DNA of 50,834 bases from an uncultured Muribaculaceae bacterium (GTDB lineage Bacteria > Bacteroidota > Bacteroidia > Bacteroidales > Muribaculaceae): positions 1-50,834 of the forward strand of contig CAJUAR010000012.1 of assembly GCA_910584495.1 (NCBI GenBank). The letters run 5' to 3'. Made by a program: the position numbers and the translations under genes. Under the pieces are notes generated by a model. It made no database searches, was not told where the DNA came from, and saw only the letters and a program-made list of their open reading frames with translations. Shown here piece after piece: positions 41,850-50,040 of this stretch. The stretch's first letter is position 1. Every line of letters begins with the position of its first letter.

Positions 41850-42866
41850 ATGTTTAGCTTTATAGTTGAAAATAAAGGTAAGAACGACAGTTCGGTAACG
41901 GGGGCATATATGAACATTGTTCGTAGAGCATGCGAAATGACCGGATCTACAGTCGAAAATGTCGTTATGGGAAATAATCCCCGTAGCAAAGATACAATAA
42001 TTGTTTCAGACACTATTAATGCATCTATAAGATATTTCCTGAAAGGGTTCAGAAAGCAAATTGTATGGATGCAAGGAGTTACGCCGGAAGAGTCGTATAT
42101 GAGAAATCATAGTCGGTTACGTCTGTGGGTATGGAACAGGCTTGAACATTATGTCTTGAAACATAGCAAAATGCTTCTTATGGTATCTGATGCAATGTTA
42201 AGACACTATGAGAGCAAATACAAATTGAATTTGAGGGATAAAACAATAGTTATGCCTTGCTTCAATGAACTCAAAATCACAGAATCAGCTTTTACGCAAT
42301 CAAAATATGATTCAAATACATTTGCTTATGTAGGGAGTTTACATGAATGGCAGTGTTTTGAAGACACTCTTCGATTGTATTCAATGATTGAAGAACAATC
42401 ATCAAATAATGTCAGATTATTTGTCTATACCTTTCAGAAAGAAAAGGCAAAAGAGATGATTTCGCGCTACAAAATAAAAAATTGTGTAGTGGATTATGTA
42501 GATAAAGATGAACTGTCCGAAAGATTAAAAAGCGTAAAGTATGGCTTTGTCTTGCGTAAGGATTGTACTGTTAATAACGTAGCAACCCCAACCAAGTTCT
42601 CCAATTATCTTTCTAACGGAATCATTCCAATTTACAGCTCTGCTTTAAAATCTTTTGCCGAATTCGATAAAGCAAGAGGTATAGGCATTATCTGTGACAT
42701 TGACAACTTACAAGGTGGAGTTACCACCATATTGGAGTCAATGAATAAAAAAGTTGATTCTAATTCTGTTAAGAAGAAATGTGAAGGAGTTTTTGCCGAT
42801 TATTATAATGCAGAAGCATATACGAAGATTATATGCAAAAAACTGAGGGATATGAATTTATATTAA
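41850..42866 (+). CDS. Glycosyltransferase, GT4-like
   Basis: The 338-aa protein has a GT-B-like layout: a short N-terminal domain with a region of WMQGVTPEESYMRN and LLMVSDAMLRHYESKY, then a C-terminal domain with FAYVGSLHEWQCFEDTLRLY, LFVYTFQKEKAKEMI, and VDYVDKDELSERLKSVKYGFVLRKD. FSNYLSNGIIPIYSS occupies the position of the EX7E region but is diverged. It probably adds one sugar of the repeat unit. Sequence similarity to GT4 is weaker than for the other transferases in the operon. Forty-four bases separate it from the preceding gene. Confidence 0.75.
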   Translation: MFSFIVENKGKNDSSVTGAYMNIVRRACEMTGSTVENVVMGNNPRSKDTIIVSDTINASIRYFLKGFRKQIVWMQGVTPEESYMRNHSRLRLWVWNRLEHYVLKHSKMLLMVSDAMLRHYESKYKLNLRDKTIVMPCFNELKITESAFTQSKYDSNTFAYVGSLHEWQCFEDTLRLYSMIEEQSSNNVRLFVYTFQKEKAKEMISRYKIKNCVVDYVDKDELSERLKSVKYGFVLRKDCTVNNVATPTKFSNYLSNGIIPIYSSALKSFAEFDKARGIGIICDIDNLQGGVTTILESMNKKVDSNSVKKKCEGVFADYYNAEAYTKIICKKLRDMNLY

Positions 42867-42879
42867 ATCCTCTCTAGGT

Positions 42880-44046
42880 ATGGCAAATATTATCTTTGTA
42901 ATCAGCAATATGAACTTGGGTGGCATCCAAAAATCTCTTTTGGAATTGCTAAGAGCTCTATCAAAGACTTCCCATAAGGTTTCATTATATTGCTGTAATC
43001 CGGTAGGCCCATTTTTAGCTGAAGTTCCTGAGACCATTGGAATTATTTGTCCATCAGACTATGCGAAAATCACAGATCTCAATGCCAAGGAATGTCGTAA
43101 AATTGGATATCGTTTTTATCTCTTGAGAAACTTATTATCTGCCGTTACAAAATTGTTTGGGAAAGCAATGCCCTCTAAATATATTTGTTGGCGTATTGGG
43201 AAACTGGAGAATAAATATGATTACGCAATTAGCTATTCTCAACCACTTCATGACAAACAATTTTGTGGACTTGTCAATGAGATTGTACTATCATGTGTAA
43301 TTGCTGATAAAAAAATCACTTTTCTTCATTGTGACTTTAGCGCCTATGGCGGCAATACATTGCTAAACAGGAATTTGTATAAACGATTTGATGCTATTGC
43401 TGCAGTTTCTGACAGTGTAGGTAATGTAATTAAAAAGATTATACCTCAAATAGCAACAAAGGTTTCCACTGTCAGAAACTCTTTTTCCGCAATCGATATC
43501 ATAAGTAAATCGAATGATAATCCAATCAAATATAGCAAAACGGCCATTGTTACTATAGCGAGAATCAGTTCCGAAAAAGGTCTCCTCCGTTGTATTCCAA
43601 TAATAAAGAAACTCCATGTAGAAGGTTATGATTTTGAATGGCATATAGTTGGTGATGGTCCATTATTTAGGGAGCTTAGGAGTATGGTCATTGAAAACGG
43701 ACTTGAAAGAGTCGTTTATCTGGAAGGTGCCCAAAACAATCCTTACCGTTTCTTGAAAAATGCATCATATCTCTTTCTTCCGTCATTACATGAAGCGGCT
43801 CCAATAGTATATGATGAAGCCATAGCGTTGAATGTGCCAGTACTAACTACTCGAACTCTTTCAGCCGATGAGATAATTGGCACAGAACATGGTATCGTAT
43901 GCGATAATAATGAAACTGGAATAGAAAGCATGCTTAAAATTGCATTAGACAAAAAGATTACACCACAAAATAGCAGTTTACAACAGATTGGTATTGACCA
44001 ATTTGAACATCTGCTTAAGCGTGTTTGGAATTTAGAAACATATTAA
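42880..44046 (+). CDS. Glycosyltransferase family 4 (group 1)
   Basis: The 388-aa protein begins with the GT4-like IIFVISNMNLGGIQKSLLELLRAL and has KITFLHCDFSAYGG, FDAIAAVSDSVGNVI, AIVTIARISSEKGLLRCIPI, WHIVGDGPLFRELRSMV and LFLPSLHEAAPIVYDEAIALNVPVLTT. The last contains the EX7E motif that binds the nucleotide-sugar phosphates. It acts at the cytoplasmic face of the inner membrane on a lipid-linked acceptor. The start is 13 bp after the preceding gene and the end lies 5 bp before the wecB start. Confidence 0.88.
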   Translation: MANIIFVISNMNLGGIQKSLLELLRALSKTSHKVSLYCCNPVGPFLAEVPETIGIICPSDYAKITDLNAKECRKIGYRFYLLRNLLSAVTKLFGKAMPSKYICWRIGKLENKYDYAISYSQPLHDKQFCGLVNEIVLSCVIADKKITFLHCDFSAYGGNTLLNRNLYKRFDAIAAVSDSVGNVIKKIIPQIATKVSTVRNSFSAIDIISKSNDNPIKYSKTAIVTIARISSEKGLLRCIPIIKKLHVEGYDFEWHIVGDGPLFRELRSMVIENGLERVVYLEGAQNNPYRFLKNASYLFLPSLHEAAPIVYDEAIALNVPVLTTRTLSADEIIGTEHGIVCDNNETGIESMLKIALDKKITPQNSSLQQIGIDQFEHLLKRVWNLETY

Positions 44047-44051
44047 CAACA

Positions 44052-45206
44052 ATGAAAAAGATAATGCTTGTTTTTGGAACTCGTCCAGAGGCAATAAAAA
44101 TGGCTCCCTTGGTAAAAGAGTTTCAAAAATACCCCAATGAATTTGAAACGATTGTAGCAGTTACCGGACAGCATAGACAGATGCTGGATCAAGTCCTTGA
44201 CCTTTTCAATATCGTTCCAGATTTTGACCTCAACATCATGAAGCAGGGTCAGGATCTCTACGATGTAACAGCGCGGGTTCTGACCGGTATGCGCGATGTA
44301 CTTAAGGAAGCTCAGCCAGATGTAGTTCTTGTTCACGGCGATACAACTACTTCAACTGCGGCTGCTCTTGCTGCATTCTATCAGCAGATTCCTGTAGGAC
44401 ATGTGGAAGCAGGCCTTAGAACCTACAATATTTATTCTCCTTGGCCAGAGGAAATGAACCGTCAAATTACTGGACGCATCGCCGAATACGATTTTGCCCC
44501 AACTCCTTTAAGCCGTGCAAATCTGCTTGCAGAAGGCATTGCAGAAAATAAGATTACAGTTACAGGCAACACTGTAATTGATGCTCTTTATTGGGTTGTA
44601 GAAAAAATAAAGAATACACCATCGCTTAATGACGAGTTGAAAACTGCACTGGCAAAAGCCGGATATGATAGCGGTCGTGCTGACAATGGCAAAAAACTTG
44701 TTCTCATAACTGGGCACCGACGCGAAAACTTCGGCGATGGTTTCATTGCAATGTGCAAAGCTATTAAATCACTGACTGAGAAATATCCAGAAGTAGATTT
44801 TGTCTATCCTATGCACTTGAATCCAAACGTCCGCAAACCGATTCATGAAGTATTTGGCACTAATCTCGAAGGCCTTGGGAACATGTTCTTCATTGAGCCC
44901 CTCGAATATCTCTCTTTCGTCTATCTCATGGAGAAATCCAATATAGTACTTACCGATAGTGGAGGCATTCAGGAAGAAGCTCCTGGTCTGGGCAAACCGG
45001 TTCTTGTAATGCGTGACACTACAGAACGACCCGAAGCTCTTGAAGCAGGTACTGTAAAGCTTGTCGGTACTGATTACGAAAAGATAGTCAACGAAGTTTC
45101 AGCATTACTTGATAATTCAAAATATTACGATGAAATGTCTCAAGCTGTCAATCCTTATGGAGATGGCAAAGCGTGTCGACGAATTGTCGAAAGATTTATC
45201 GGTTGA
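44052..45206 (+). CDS. wecB: UDP-N-acetylglucosamine 2-epimerase (non-hydrolysing)
   Basis: I start at the ATG at 44052; the frame extends nine codons upstream into the preceding gene. The 384-aa product has the WecB signatures MLVFGTRPEAIKMAPLVKEF, VTGQHRQMLDQVL, VHGDTTTS, GHVEAGLRT, PWPEEMNRQ, TGHRRENFG and LTDSGGIQEEAPGLGKPVLVMRDTTERPEA. It interconverts UDP-GlcNAc and UDP-ManNAc in the cytoplasm, so the polysaccharide probably contains ManNAc or a derivative. A WecC dehydrogenase is not in the window, which argues for ManNAc over ManNAcA unless it is encoded elsewhere. Confidence 0.95.
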   Translation: MKKIMLVFGTRPEAIKMAPLVKEFQKYPNEFETIVAVTGQHRQMLDQVLDLFNIVPDFDLNIMKQGQDLYDVTARVLTGMRDVLKEAQPDVVLVHGDTTTSTAAALAAFYQQIPVGHVEAGLRTYNIYSPWPEEMNRQITGRIAEYDFAPTPLSRANLLAEGIAENKITVTGNTVIDALYWVVEKIKNTPSLNDELKTALAKAGYDSGRADNGKKLVLITGHRRENFGDGFIAMCKAIKSLTEKYPEVDFVYPMHLNPNVRKPIHEVFGTNLEGLGNMFFIEPLEYLSFVYLMEKSNIVLTDSGGIQEEAPGLGKPVLVMRDTTERPEALEAGTVKLVGTDYEKIVNEVSALLDNSKYYDEMSQAVNPYGDGKACRRIVERFIG

Positions 45207-45287
45207 AAGCCAAATTTTATGAAGGATATCAAATCCTCTATTTTAATTCACATAGGCTAAATATACTACTTGTATCTTGCGATTATT

Positions 45288-46454
45288 ATGAGTAACATAG
45301 GATTCTTATTCATATCTAATGGGACAAAGTCCAGCCCTGAAATTATGAATTCCTTGGAGCCGATTTGTCCGGGTTCTTTCTCAAAGGCTTCAATTTGGGC
45401 CGCCAATGAAATGGGCTGGGAGCTACACATGGGCATCAATCGTAGTCATCCAGAGAAGATTAAAGGAATTGGCTATGATTTGAAATTTTATAATCAGCAT
45501 TCATATAGAAATATATTTGCGCTTCGCGATAATTGGCTTGCATATAAAAATCTTTGTAACTATCTGAAAGCCAATCCTCAAATAGAAATAATCCATTGTA
45601 ACACACCTATCGGAGGTGTTGTCGGTAGACTTGCTGGCAGAAGATTCAACAAAAAAGTAATATACACAGCCCATGGCTTTCATTTCTTCAAAGGCGCACC
45701 ATTATTTAATCGCACCATTTTGAAATGGATTGAAATGTGGCTTGCCCATTATACCGATATTCTCATTACAATTAATCAAGAAGATTTTGAAACATCAAAA
45801 AAATTTAGATTGAAAAAAGGCGGTAAATCCGTATTTATTCCTGGAGTTGGTATAAATTTATTATCATTCACACCTAAATCCCTTGATGAGAGAATTAAGA
45901 AGCGACAAAATATGGGGTTTACTTCTGATGATTTTGTGTTGATTTCAATAGGCGATTTAAATGATAATAAAAACACAGCAACTATAATTTCATCGTTACA
46001 AACTACTCCCGATGATTGCCACCTTTTAATTTGTGGTCAAGGTCCCCTTAAGCAAAAATTAATTACCTTGGCTAAGGAAAAAGGATTAGAGTCAAGATGT
46101 CACTTTTTAGGTTACCGAAAAGATATTAAAGAATTGCTTTATGCTTCTGATGCCTTTATCATGGCTTCCAAAAGAGAAGGCCTTCCAAGATCTACAATGG
46201 AAGCTATGGCCGCAGGCCTACCATGTATTGTCTCAAACATTCGCGGGAATAAAGATCTGATAGAAAATGGAAAAGGAGGCTTCTTAATTAACCCAACAGA
46301 AGCGCTCGGATACTCAAACGCTATCAACAAACTCAAAGGAAATATTGAGTCAAGAATTGCCATGAGCGAATATAATCGAGAAAAAATCAAAGAATTTGAT
46401 ATCGGTATAATTGAACAAAAATTATGTGAAGTATTCAAATTTGTATTGTGTTAA
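45288..46454 (+). CDS. Glycosyltransferase family 4 (EpsD/CapM-like)
   Basis: I start at the ATG at 45288; a TTG lies six codons upstream. The 388-aa protein has IIHCNTPIGGVVGRLA, the very characteristic VIYTAHGFHFFKGAPLFN, DILITINQEDFETSKKF, VFIPGVGINL, LLICGQGPLKQKLI, CHFLGYRKDIKELL and SKREGLPRSTMEAMAAGLPCIVSNIRGNKDLI, the last with the EX7E motif. This subgroup often adds one of the early sugars on the undecaprenyl-phosphate-linked unit. The gap of 81 bp after wecB has no clear promoter. Confidence 0.9.
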   Translation: MSNIGFLFISNGTKSSPEIMNSLEPICPGSFSKASIWAANEMGWELHMGINRSHPEKIKGIGYDLKFYNQHSYRNIFALRDNWLAYKNLCNYLKANPQIEIIHCNTPIGGVVGRLAGRRFNKKVIYTAHGFHFFKGAPLFNRTILKWIEMWLAHYTDILITINQEDFETSKKFRLKKGGKSVFIPGVGINLLSFTPKSLDERIKKRQNMGFTSDDFVLISIGDLNDNKNTATIISSLQTTPDDCHLLICGQGPLKQKLITLAKEKGLESRCHFLGYRKDIKELLYASDAFIMASKREGLPRSTMEAMAAGLPCIVSNIRGNKDLIENGKGGFLINPTEALGYSNAINKLKGNIESRIAMSEYNREKIKEFDIGIIEQKLCEVFKFVLC

Positions 46455-46472
46455 AAGGAGATACATTATATC

Positions 46473-47096
46473 ATGAGTTTAAAAAGTAGAATTTACTTTT
46501 CACCTCTTTTCTATGTTATTCATTATCTGAGTGTTATTAGAAAAATGATTGGTGGGATTTTTATGGTTTATGGTTACTATAACAAAACTGACCGGAAATT
46601 TCTAAAACGCTGCCGCATAGCATCTACTGCCGTTATAACTGATAAAGAAAATCTCCATATTGAAGATAATGTTTGGATTAACCACTATGTAAGAATTGAT
46701 GCCGCCGGAGGAGTATCAATTGGCGAAGGTTGCCAGATTGGATACGGCTCATGCATACTTTCCCATTCAACACACAATTCAATACGACTAATGGGGTATC
46801 ATTTCATGGAATATGATGCCCCTAATCGTATCGGATATATAGCTAAAGCCACTACGATTGGACGATATTCTTTTATTGGTGGAGGAAGTTTCATAATGCC
46901 AGGTGTTAGAATTGGAAAAGGGTGCGTTATTGGCGTTAACTCAGTTATTACGCATGATTTACCCGATTATTCTATAGCTGTTGGTAGTCCGGCAAAAATC
47001 ATTGGATCCACCAAGCAAAGCGATTCAAAATATTTGGAACACGAGTTAGTAAAGAAATATTATTACGATAAAGATAACTCGGATATCGACCAATAA
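46473..47096 (+). CDS. Left-handed beta-helix sugar acyltransferase
   Basis: The 207-aa protein has hexapeptide repeats of an acetyltransferase (NLHIEDNVWINHYVRIDAAG, VSIGEGCQIGYGSCILSHS, TIGRYSFIGGGSFIMPGVRI, CVIGVNSVITHDLPDYSIAV) with an intact C-terminal GSPAKIIG. The His residues around SHSTHNS are placed like the catalytic His of this family. An AAGGAG lies about 12 nt before the start. It would acetylate a sugar of the repeat unit and is the last gene of the polysaccharide operon. Unlike the acyltransferase at 37539 it contains no homopolymer tract. Confidence 0.87.
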   Translation: MSLKSRIYFSPLFYVIHYLSVIRKMIGGIFMVYGYYNKTDRKFLKRCRIASTAVITDKENLHIEDNVWINHYVRIDAAGGVSIGEGCQIGYGSCILSHSTHNSIRLMGYHFMEYDAPNRIGYIAKATTIGRYSFIGGGSFIMPGVRIGKGCVIGVNSVITHDLPDYSIAVGSPAKIIGSTKQSDSKYLEHELVKKYYYDKDNSDIDQ

Positions 47097-47216
47097 CCAA
47101 ACTGACAAAAGTTCAGTAACTATCAAAAAATGACATCTTACTCGTAGCGACGATAATGCCGGTCTTTGCTTAATTCCCGATAAAGATTACATACAAAATA
47201 GTTTCTTTCCATTGCC

Positions 47217-48650
47217 ATGACTTTTACACCATCATACTCAGACAAACGCCATAAGCCTAAACGTAAACGGCTTGTGAATGTCGACTGCGTGGGGAATGTG
47301 TTTTGGTTCAATTATTTGAACCACCATAAGGTGGTGGCGGAGTTTGTCGAGAAGCTTAATGTGCTGATCGGCAAGGGGGCGAAGGAGCTTGTTCTCGATT
47401 TTTCGAGAGTGACGCGTCAATTCTTTCCGTCGGTCATTGTGCCTCTTACGGGCTTGATTGATGCCCTCAAAAGAGACGGTGTTTCTGTAAGGGTTAGGAA
47501 TTGGTCGTTCAGCACTATCTCCAATTCGTTCAAACCCAGTCTTTTCGTTCCCGGAGGTGGCGAGGCCGTCCTTAACTCGGTATGGAAATTTGATGCCAAC
47601 AATATTTACTCGCTCAATGAAGCTATCTTTAATGAGCTTGAACAATGTGAGGTGTTTCCAAAAGGTGTGACATATCTTGCATCATGGTCGCTCAACGAGG
47701 TGATGGACAATGTGCTCAATCATTCGGGAGTTTCTGAGGGGTATATAATGGCACAACTTCATCGGAAGTCGAAACATATTGCCTTCTGTGTCTATGACAC
47801 CGGCATCGGCATCAAAGATTCGTTCAGGGACAGCGAGAGGTATCATCCCAAATCGCAGGTAGAGGCCATAAAACTCGCAATACAAGAGAATGTTACCAGC
47901 GACAAGGACAAAGGACAAGGCAACGGTCTGTTCGGGCTTCATTCGCTCGTAAATCAAGGCGACGGAAAGCTTTCGATAACGTCGGGCGAGGGCTCATACC
48001 TCTATATCGGCAAAGTGCCTAAAACGTATGACGGCATTGTATCTTACAAAAATCTCAACAGCCATACTTGTATAGACTTCTTTGTCGACTACTCGACAGA
48101 GATGGATGTAGCCAAGGTGTTGACTTTCAAAAATATTGACTACAAACCGGTGAATCTAAGGATTGAGAATCTGGAGGATGAGCGCGGGAATATTTTTTTC
48201 AAAATAAAAGAAATGGGCGACGGGACGGGGACTCGTCAGGCGGCACTGAAACTGAAGAACCGCATTATGAATATTCTCAACGAGGAACCGAAGAACATAA
48301 TCTTGGATTTTGAGAATGTAAACGTTATATCATCATCCTATGCCGACGAGTTGATTGCCAAACTTCTTGTAGATTTGGGTCTTTTTCAATTCAACCAGCT
48401 CATCCGTCTTAGAAATCTCAACGACAATATGCAGATTGTTCTACAACGGTCGGTGATTCAGCGTTTTATAGATTCGTACACTCTCCGCGATGATTCATTG
48501 AAATTCAAAGATATTCCAAACGACAAGTTCAATTACACACCACAGCGCAACGTCTCCGACGTTGGCCTTTGCGGGGAGACTTATACCCCATGTAGTCAAC
48601 ATGTTGCCAACATGGGGTTATACACGGCAACACCTTCTACGAAGGTGTGA
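47217..48650 (+). CDS. HATPase-type ATP-binding protein with STAS-like (DUF4325) domain
   Basis: The 477-aa protein has a basic N-terminus, a STAS-like region (about 20-110, ELVLDFSRVTRQFFPSVIV), and a GHKL-type ATPase with N box SLNEVMDNVLNHSG (158-171), G1 box DTGIGI and G2 box GQGNGLFGLHSL. A second STAS-like DUF4325 domain follows at about 325-415 (NIILDFENVNVISSSYADEL). There is no phosphoacceptor His, so it is not a sensor kinase; anti-sigma-factor or partner-switch type control is one possibility. The last 37 or so codons (from about 48537) lie inside a REP-like element and look acquired, so the ancestral end was probably near residue 435. Its role, regulatory or defensive, is unknown. 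Confidence 0.7.
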   Translation: MTFTPSYSDKRHKPKRKRLVNVDCVGNVFWFNYLNHHKVVAEFVEKLNVLIGKGAKELVLDFSRVTRQFFPSVIVPLTGLIDALKRDGVSVRVRNWSFSTISNSFKPSLFVPGGGEAVLNSVWKFDANNIYSLNEAIFNELEQCEVFPKGVTYLASWSLNEVMDNVLNHSGVSEGYIMAQLHRKSKHIAFCVYDTGIGIKDSFRDSERYHPKSQVEAIKLAIQENVTSDKDKGQGNGLFGLHSLVNQGDGKLSITSGEGSYLYIGKVPKTYDGIVSYKNLNSHTCIDFFVDYSTEMDVAKVLTFKNIDYKPVNLRIENLEDERGNIFFKIKEMGDGTGTRQAALKLKNRIMNILNEEPKNIILDFENVNVISSSYADELIAKLLVDLGLFQFNQLIRLRNLNDNMQIVLQRSVIQRFIDSYTLRDDSLKFKDIPNDKFNYTPQRNVSDVGLCGETYTPCSQHVANMGLYTATPSTKV

Positions 48651-48745
48651 TTTGACGGTATGGGCCGCACCATGTAGTCAACAAGTTGCCGGCATGGGGT
48701 TATACACGGCAAAACCTTCTGCGAAGGTGTGATTTGACGGTTGGC
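48541..48745 (+). repeat. REP-like element array (AACGTC hairpin plus two double-hairpin units)
   Basis: AACGTC-TCC-GACGTT (48549-48563) is followed by unit 1 (CCCCATGT at 48586 to ACATGGGG at 48617, then TTATACACGG and a CACCTTC/GAAGGTG hairpin). Unit 2 starts at 48669. Unit length is about 80 bp. The first part is translated as the end of the preceding gene. Confidence 0.8.
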
Positions 48746-48843
48746 ATGAGGAACTCCAATCATAAGGATACGTTTTTCGACCCGGTCTGAAAAAAAGCTT
48801 TGTCGGACAAACGACAGGACAAAATAATTTGTTATCTTTGCAA
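48670..48843 (+). promoter_or_regulatory. Upstream region of the first MNT/HEPN pair; duplicated at 49850-50023
   Basis: The 174 bp match 49850-50023 without gaps and with only four differences, each A here and G there. The segment contains REP unit 2 and ends in the -7 box TATCTTTG (48833-48840). Transcription would begin within a few bases of the ATG at 48848, giving a nearly leaderless mRNA. Confidence 0.75.
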
Positions 48844-48847
48844 AGTC

Positions 48848-49168
48848 ATGAGACGGAGAGACAAGATACTACACGAAATTTCCCTGCTTGTCAAGCAAAT
48901 GTTTGGCAATGGGGGTGGCAGTGTCTATCTCTATGGCTCGCAAGCGCGAGGCGATGCCCGAAGCCAGTCCGACTGGGACCTTCTTGTGATAACCGACGAT
49001 GACAATTCAGCCGATGACGAATTTACAAAATTCTCATTCCCTTTCATGGAAATAGGATGGCGTCTGGGAGCACAGATAACCCCGCTTCATTACACCCGCT
49101 CGCAATGGGATGCACAGCGCGACACCTTATTCTACCATAACGTTACTGCCGATGCAATTCTATTATGA
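48848..49168 (+). CDS. MNT-type nucleotidyltransferase (antitoxin-like) 1
   Basis: I start at the ATG at 48848; the open frame to 48800 reads through the promoter. The 106-aa protein has the minimal nucleotidyltransferase motif GSQARG followed by SDWDLLV (Gly30-Ser31, Asp42 and Asp44). In MNT/HEPN systems the nucleotidyltransferase AMPylates and silences the HEPN RNase toxin. The stop overlaps the start of the HEPN gene (ATGA), so the pair is translationally coupled. The sequence differs strongly from the second nucleotidyltransferase at 50041. Confidence 0.85.
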   Translation: MRRRDKILHEISLLVKQMFGNGGGSVYLYGSQARGDARSQSDWDLLVITDDDNSADDEFTKFSFPFMEIGWRLGAQITPLHYTRSQWDAQRDTLFYHNVTADAILL

Positions 49169-49566
49169 CTCCAGATCAACTTAAAATCACAGTTGAGTTG
49201 CTGCTCGAAAAATCGAACCGCAACATGGAGCAAGCTCTTCGTAATGCCGAAATGGATTATTGGGATCTTGTAGCCAACCGCCTATACTACTCTGTGTTCC
49301 ACGCAGTTACAGCAATGATGCTTGCCGATGGCATAAAATCAAACACACACAAAGGAACATCATCGCAGTTTGGTCGACATTATGTATTAACCGGCAAGTT
49401 TTCACGAGAAGACGGCATCTTATACAGCAGGCTGCAGACAATGCGCGAAAAAGCTGATTACCAAAATATTTTCACAATCGAGCCTATGCAGGGCGAACAG
49501 CTTATTCAACAAGCTCGCCAGCTCTGTGAGAGAATCCACAGCACCACAATCACAAATTTACATTAA
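49165..49566 (+). CDS. HEPN-domain protein (UPF0332-like, RNase toxin-like) 1
   Basis: The 133-aa protein is a helical HEPN domain with the RNase-type motif RX6H (Arg39 to His46) in ANRLYYSVFHAVTAMML and a second helical half (THKGTSSQFGRHYVLTGKFS). HEPN toxins of this type cleave RNA and are held in check by the partner nucleotidyltransferase. It overlaps the MNT gene by 4 bp. The motif is intact, so the toxin is probably functional. Confidence 0.85.
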   Translation: MTPDQLKITVELLLEKSNRNMEQALRNAEMDYWDLVANRLYYSVFHAVTAMMLADGIKSNTHKGTSSQFGRHYVLTGKFSREDGILYSRLQTMREKADYQNIFTIEPMQGEQLIQQARQLCERIHSTTITNLH

Positions 49567-49639
49567 CTGAATTGATGCTTCGGATTTTCACATTTTCCAA
49601 AATTGAAAAATATACACTGCAAAGATACTTGCCGCACCA

Positions 49640-49840
49640 CAGCGCAACGTCTTCCTATCCCCCATGTAGTCAACAACAATGTGCAAGGGGCCTTCGGCTC
49701 TGTTCCATCACACCCTCAGGCTATCGCCACTCGCAACAGCGCACGCCCTGCGGCTTGTTGCGTCGATGAGAGGGCGGTGCGTATCCCCCGGCTGCGCAGG
49801 GGGGTGTAGGAACAGCGCACTTCCAGTGCTTATCTATTGA
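49640..49840 (+). repeat. REP-like fragments between the two MNT/HEPN pairs
   Basis: The gap 49567-50040 contains no gene. CAGCGCAACGTCTTCC (49640-49655) leads into a broken unit CCCCATGTAGTCAACAA (49659-49675). At 49805-49832 GTAGGAACAGCG and GCACTTCCAGTGC form the element also found, inverted, at 28457-28484. CCCCCGGCTGCGCAGGGGG (49785-49803) is a further hairpin. Confidence 0.65.
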
Positions 49841-49847
49841 CGATATA

Positions 49848-50023
49848 CCCCATGTAGTCAACAAGTTGCCGGCATGGGGTTATACACGGCAAAACCTTCT
49901 GCGGAGGTGTGATTTGACGGTTGGCATGGGGAACTCCAATCATAGGGATACGTTTTTCGGCCCGGTCTGAAAAAAAGCTTTGTCGGACAAACGACAGGAC
50001 AAAATAATTTGTTATCTTTGCAA
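49848..50023 (+). promoter_or_regulatory. Upstream region of the second MNT/HEPN pair; near-identical to 48668-48843
   Basis: This contains one complete REP double-hairpin unit and the -7 box TATCTTTG at 50013-50020. The offset from the first copy is a constant 1180 bp, so no insertion or deletion separates the copies. The start codon here lies 20 bp after the -7 box. Confidence 0.75.
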
Positions 50024-50040
50024 AATCAACGACCTACTGC

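Noticed and set aside
48583..48745. CRISPR-like array
   Set aside because: Only two units, each with two internal hairpins and no unique spacers of constant length; no cas genes nearby. REP-like elements explain it better.
48800..48847. TTG start giving 16 extra residues on the first nucleotidyltransferase
   Set aside because: The same residues are encoded in the duplicated promoter before the second pair, where they are out of frame with the gene; the stretch contains the -7 box.
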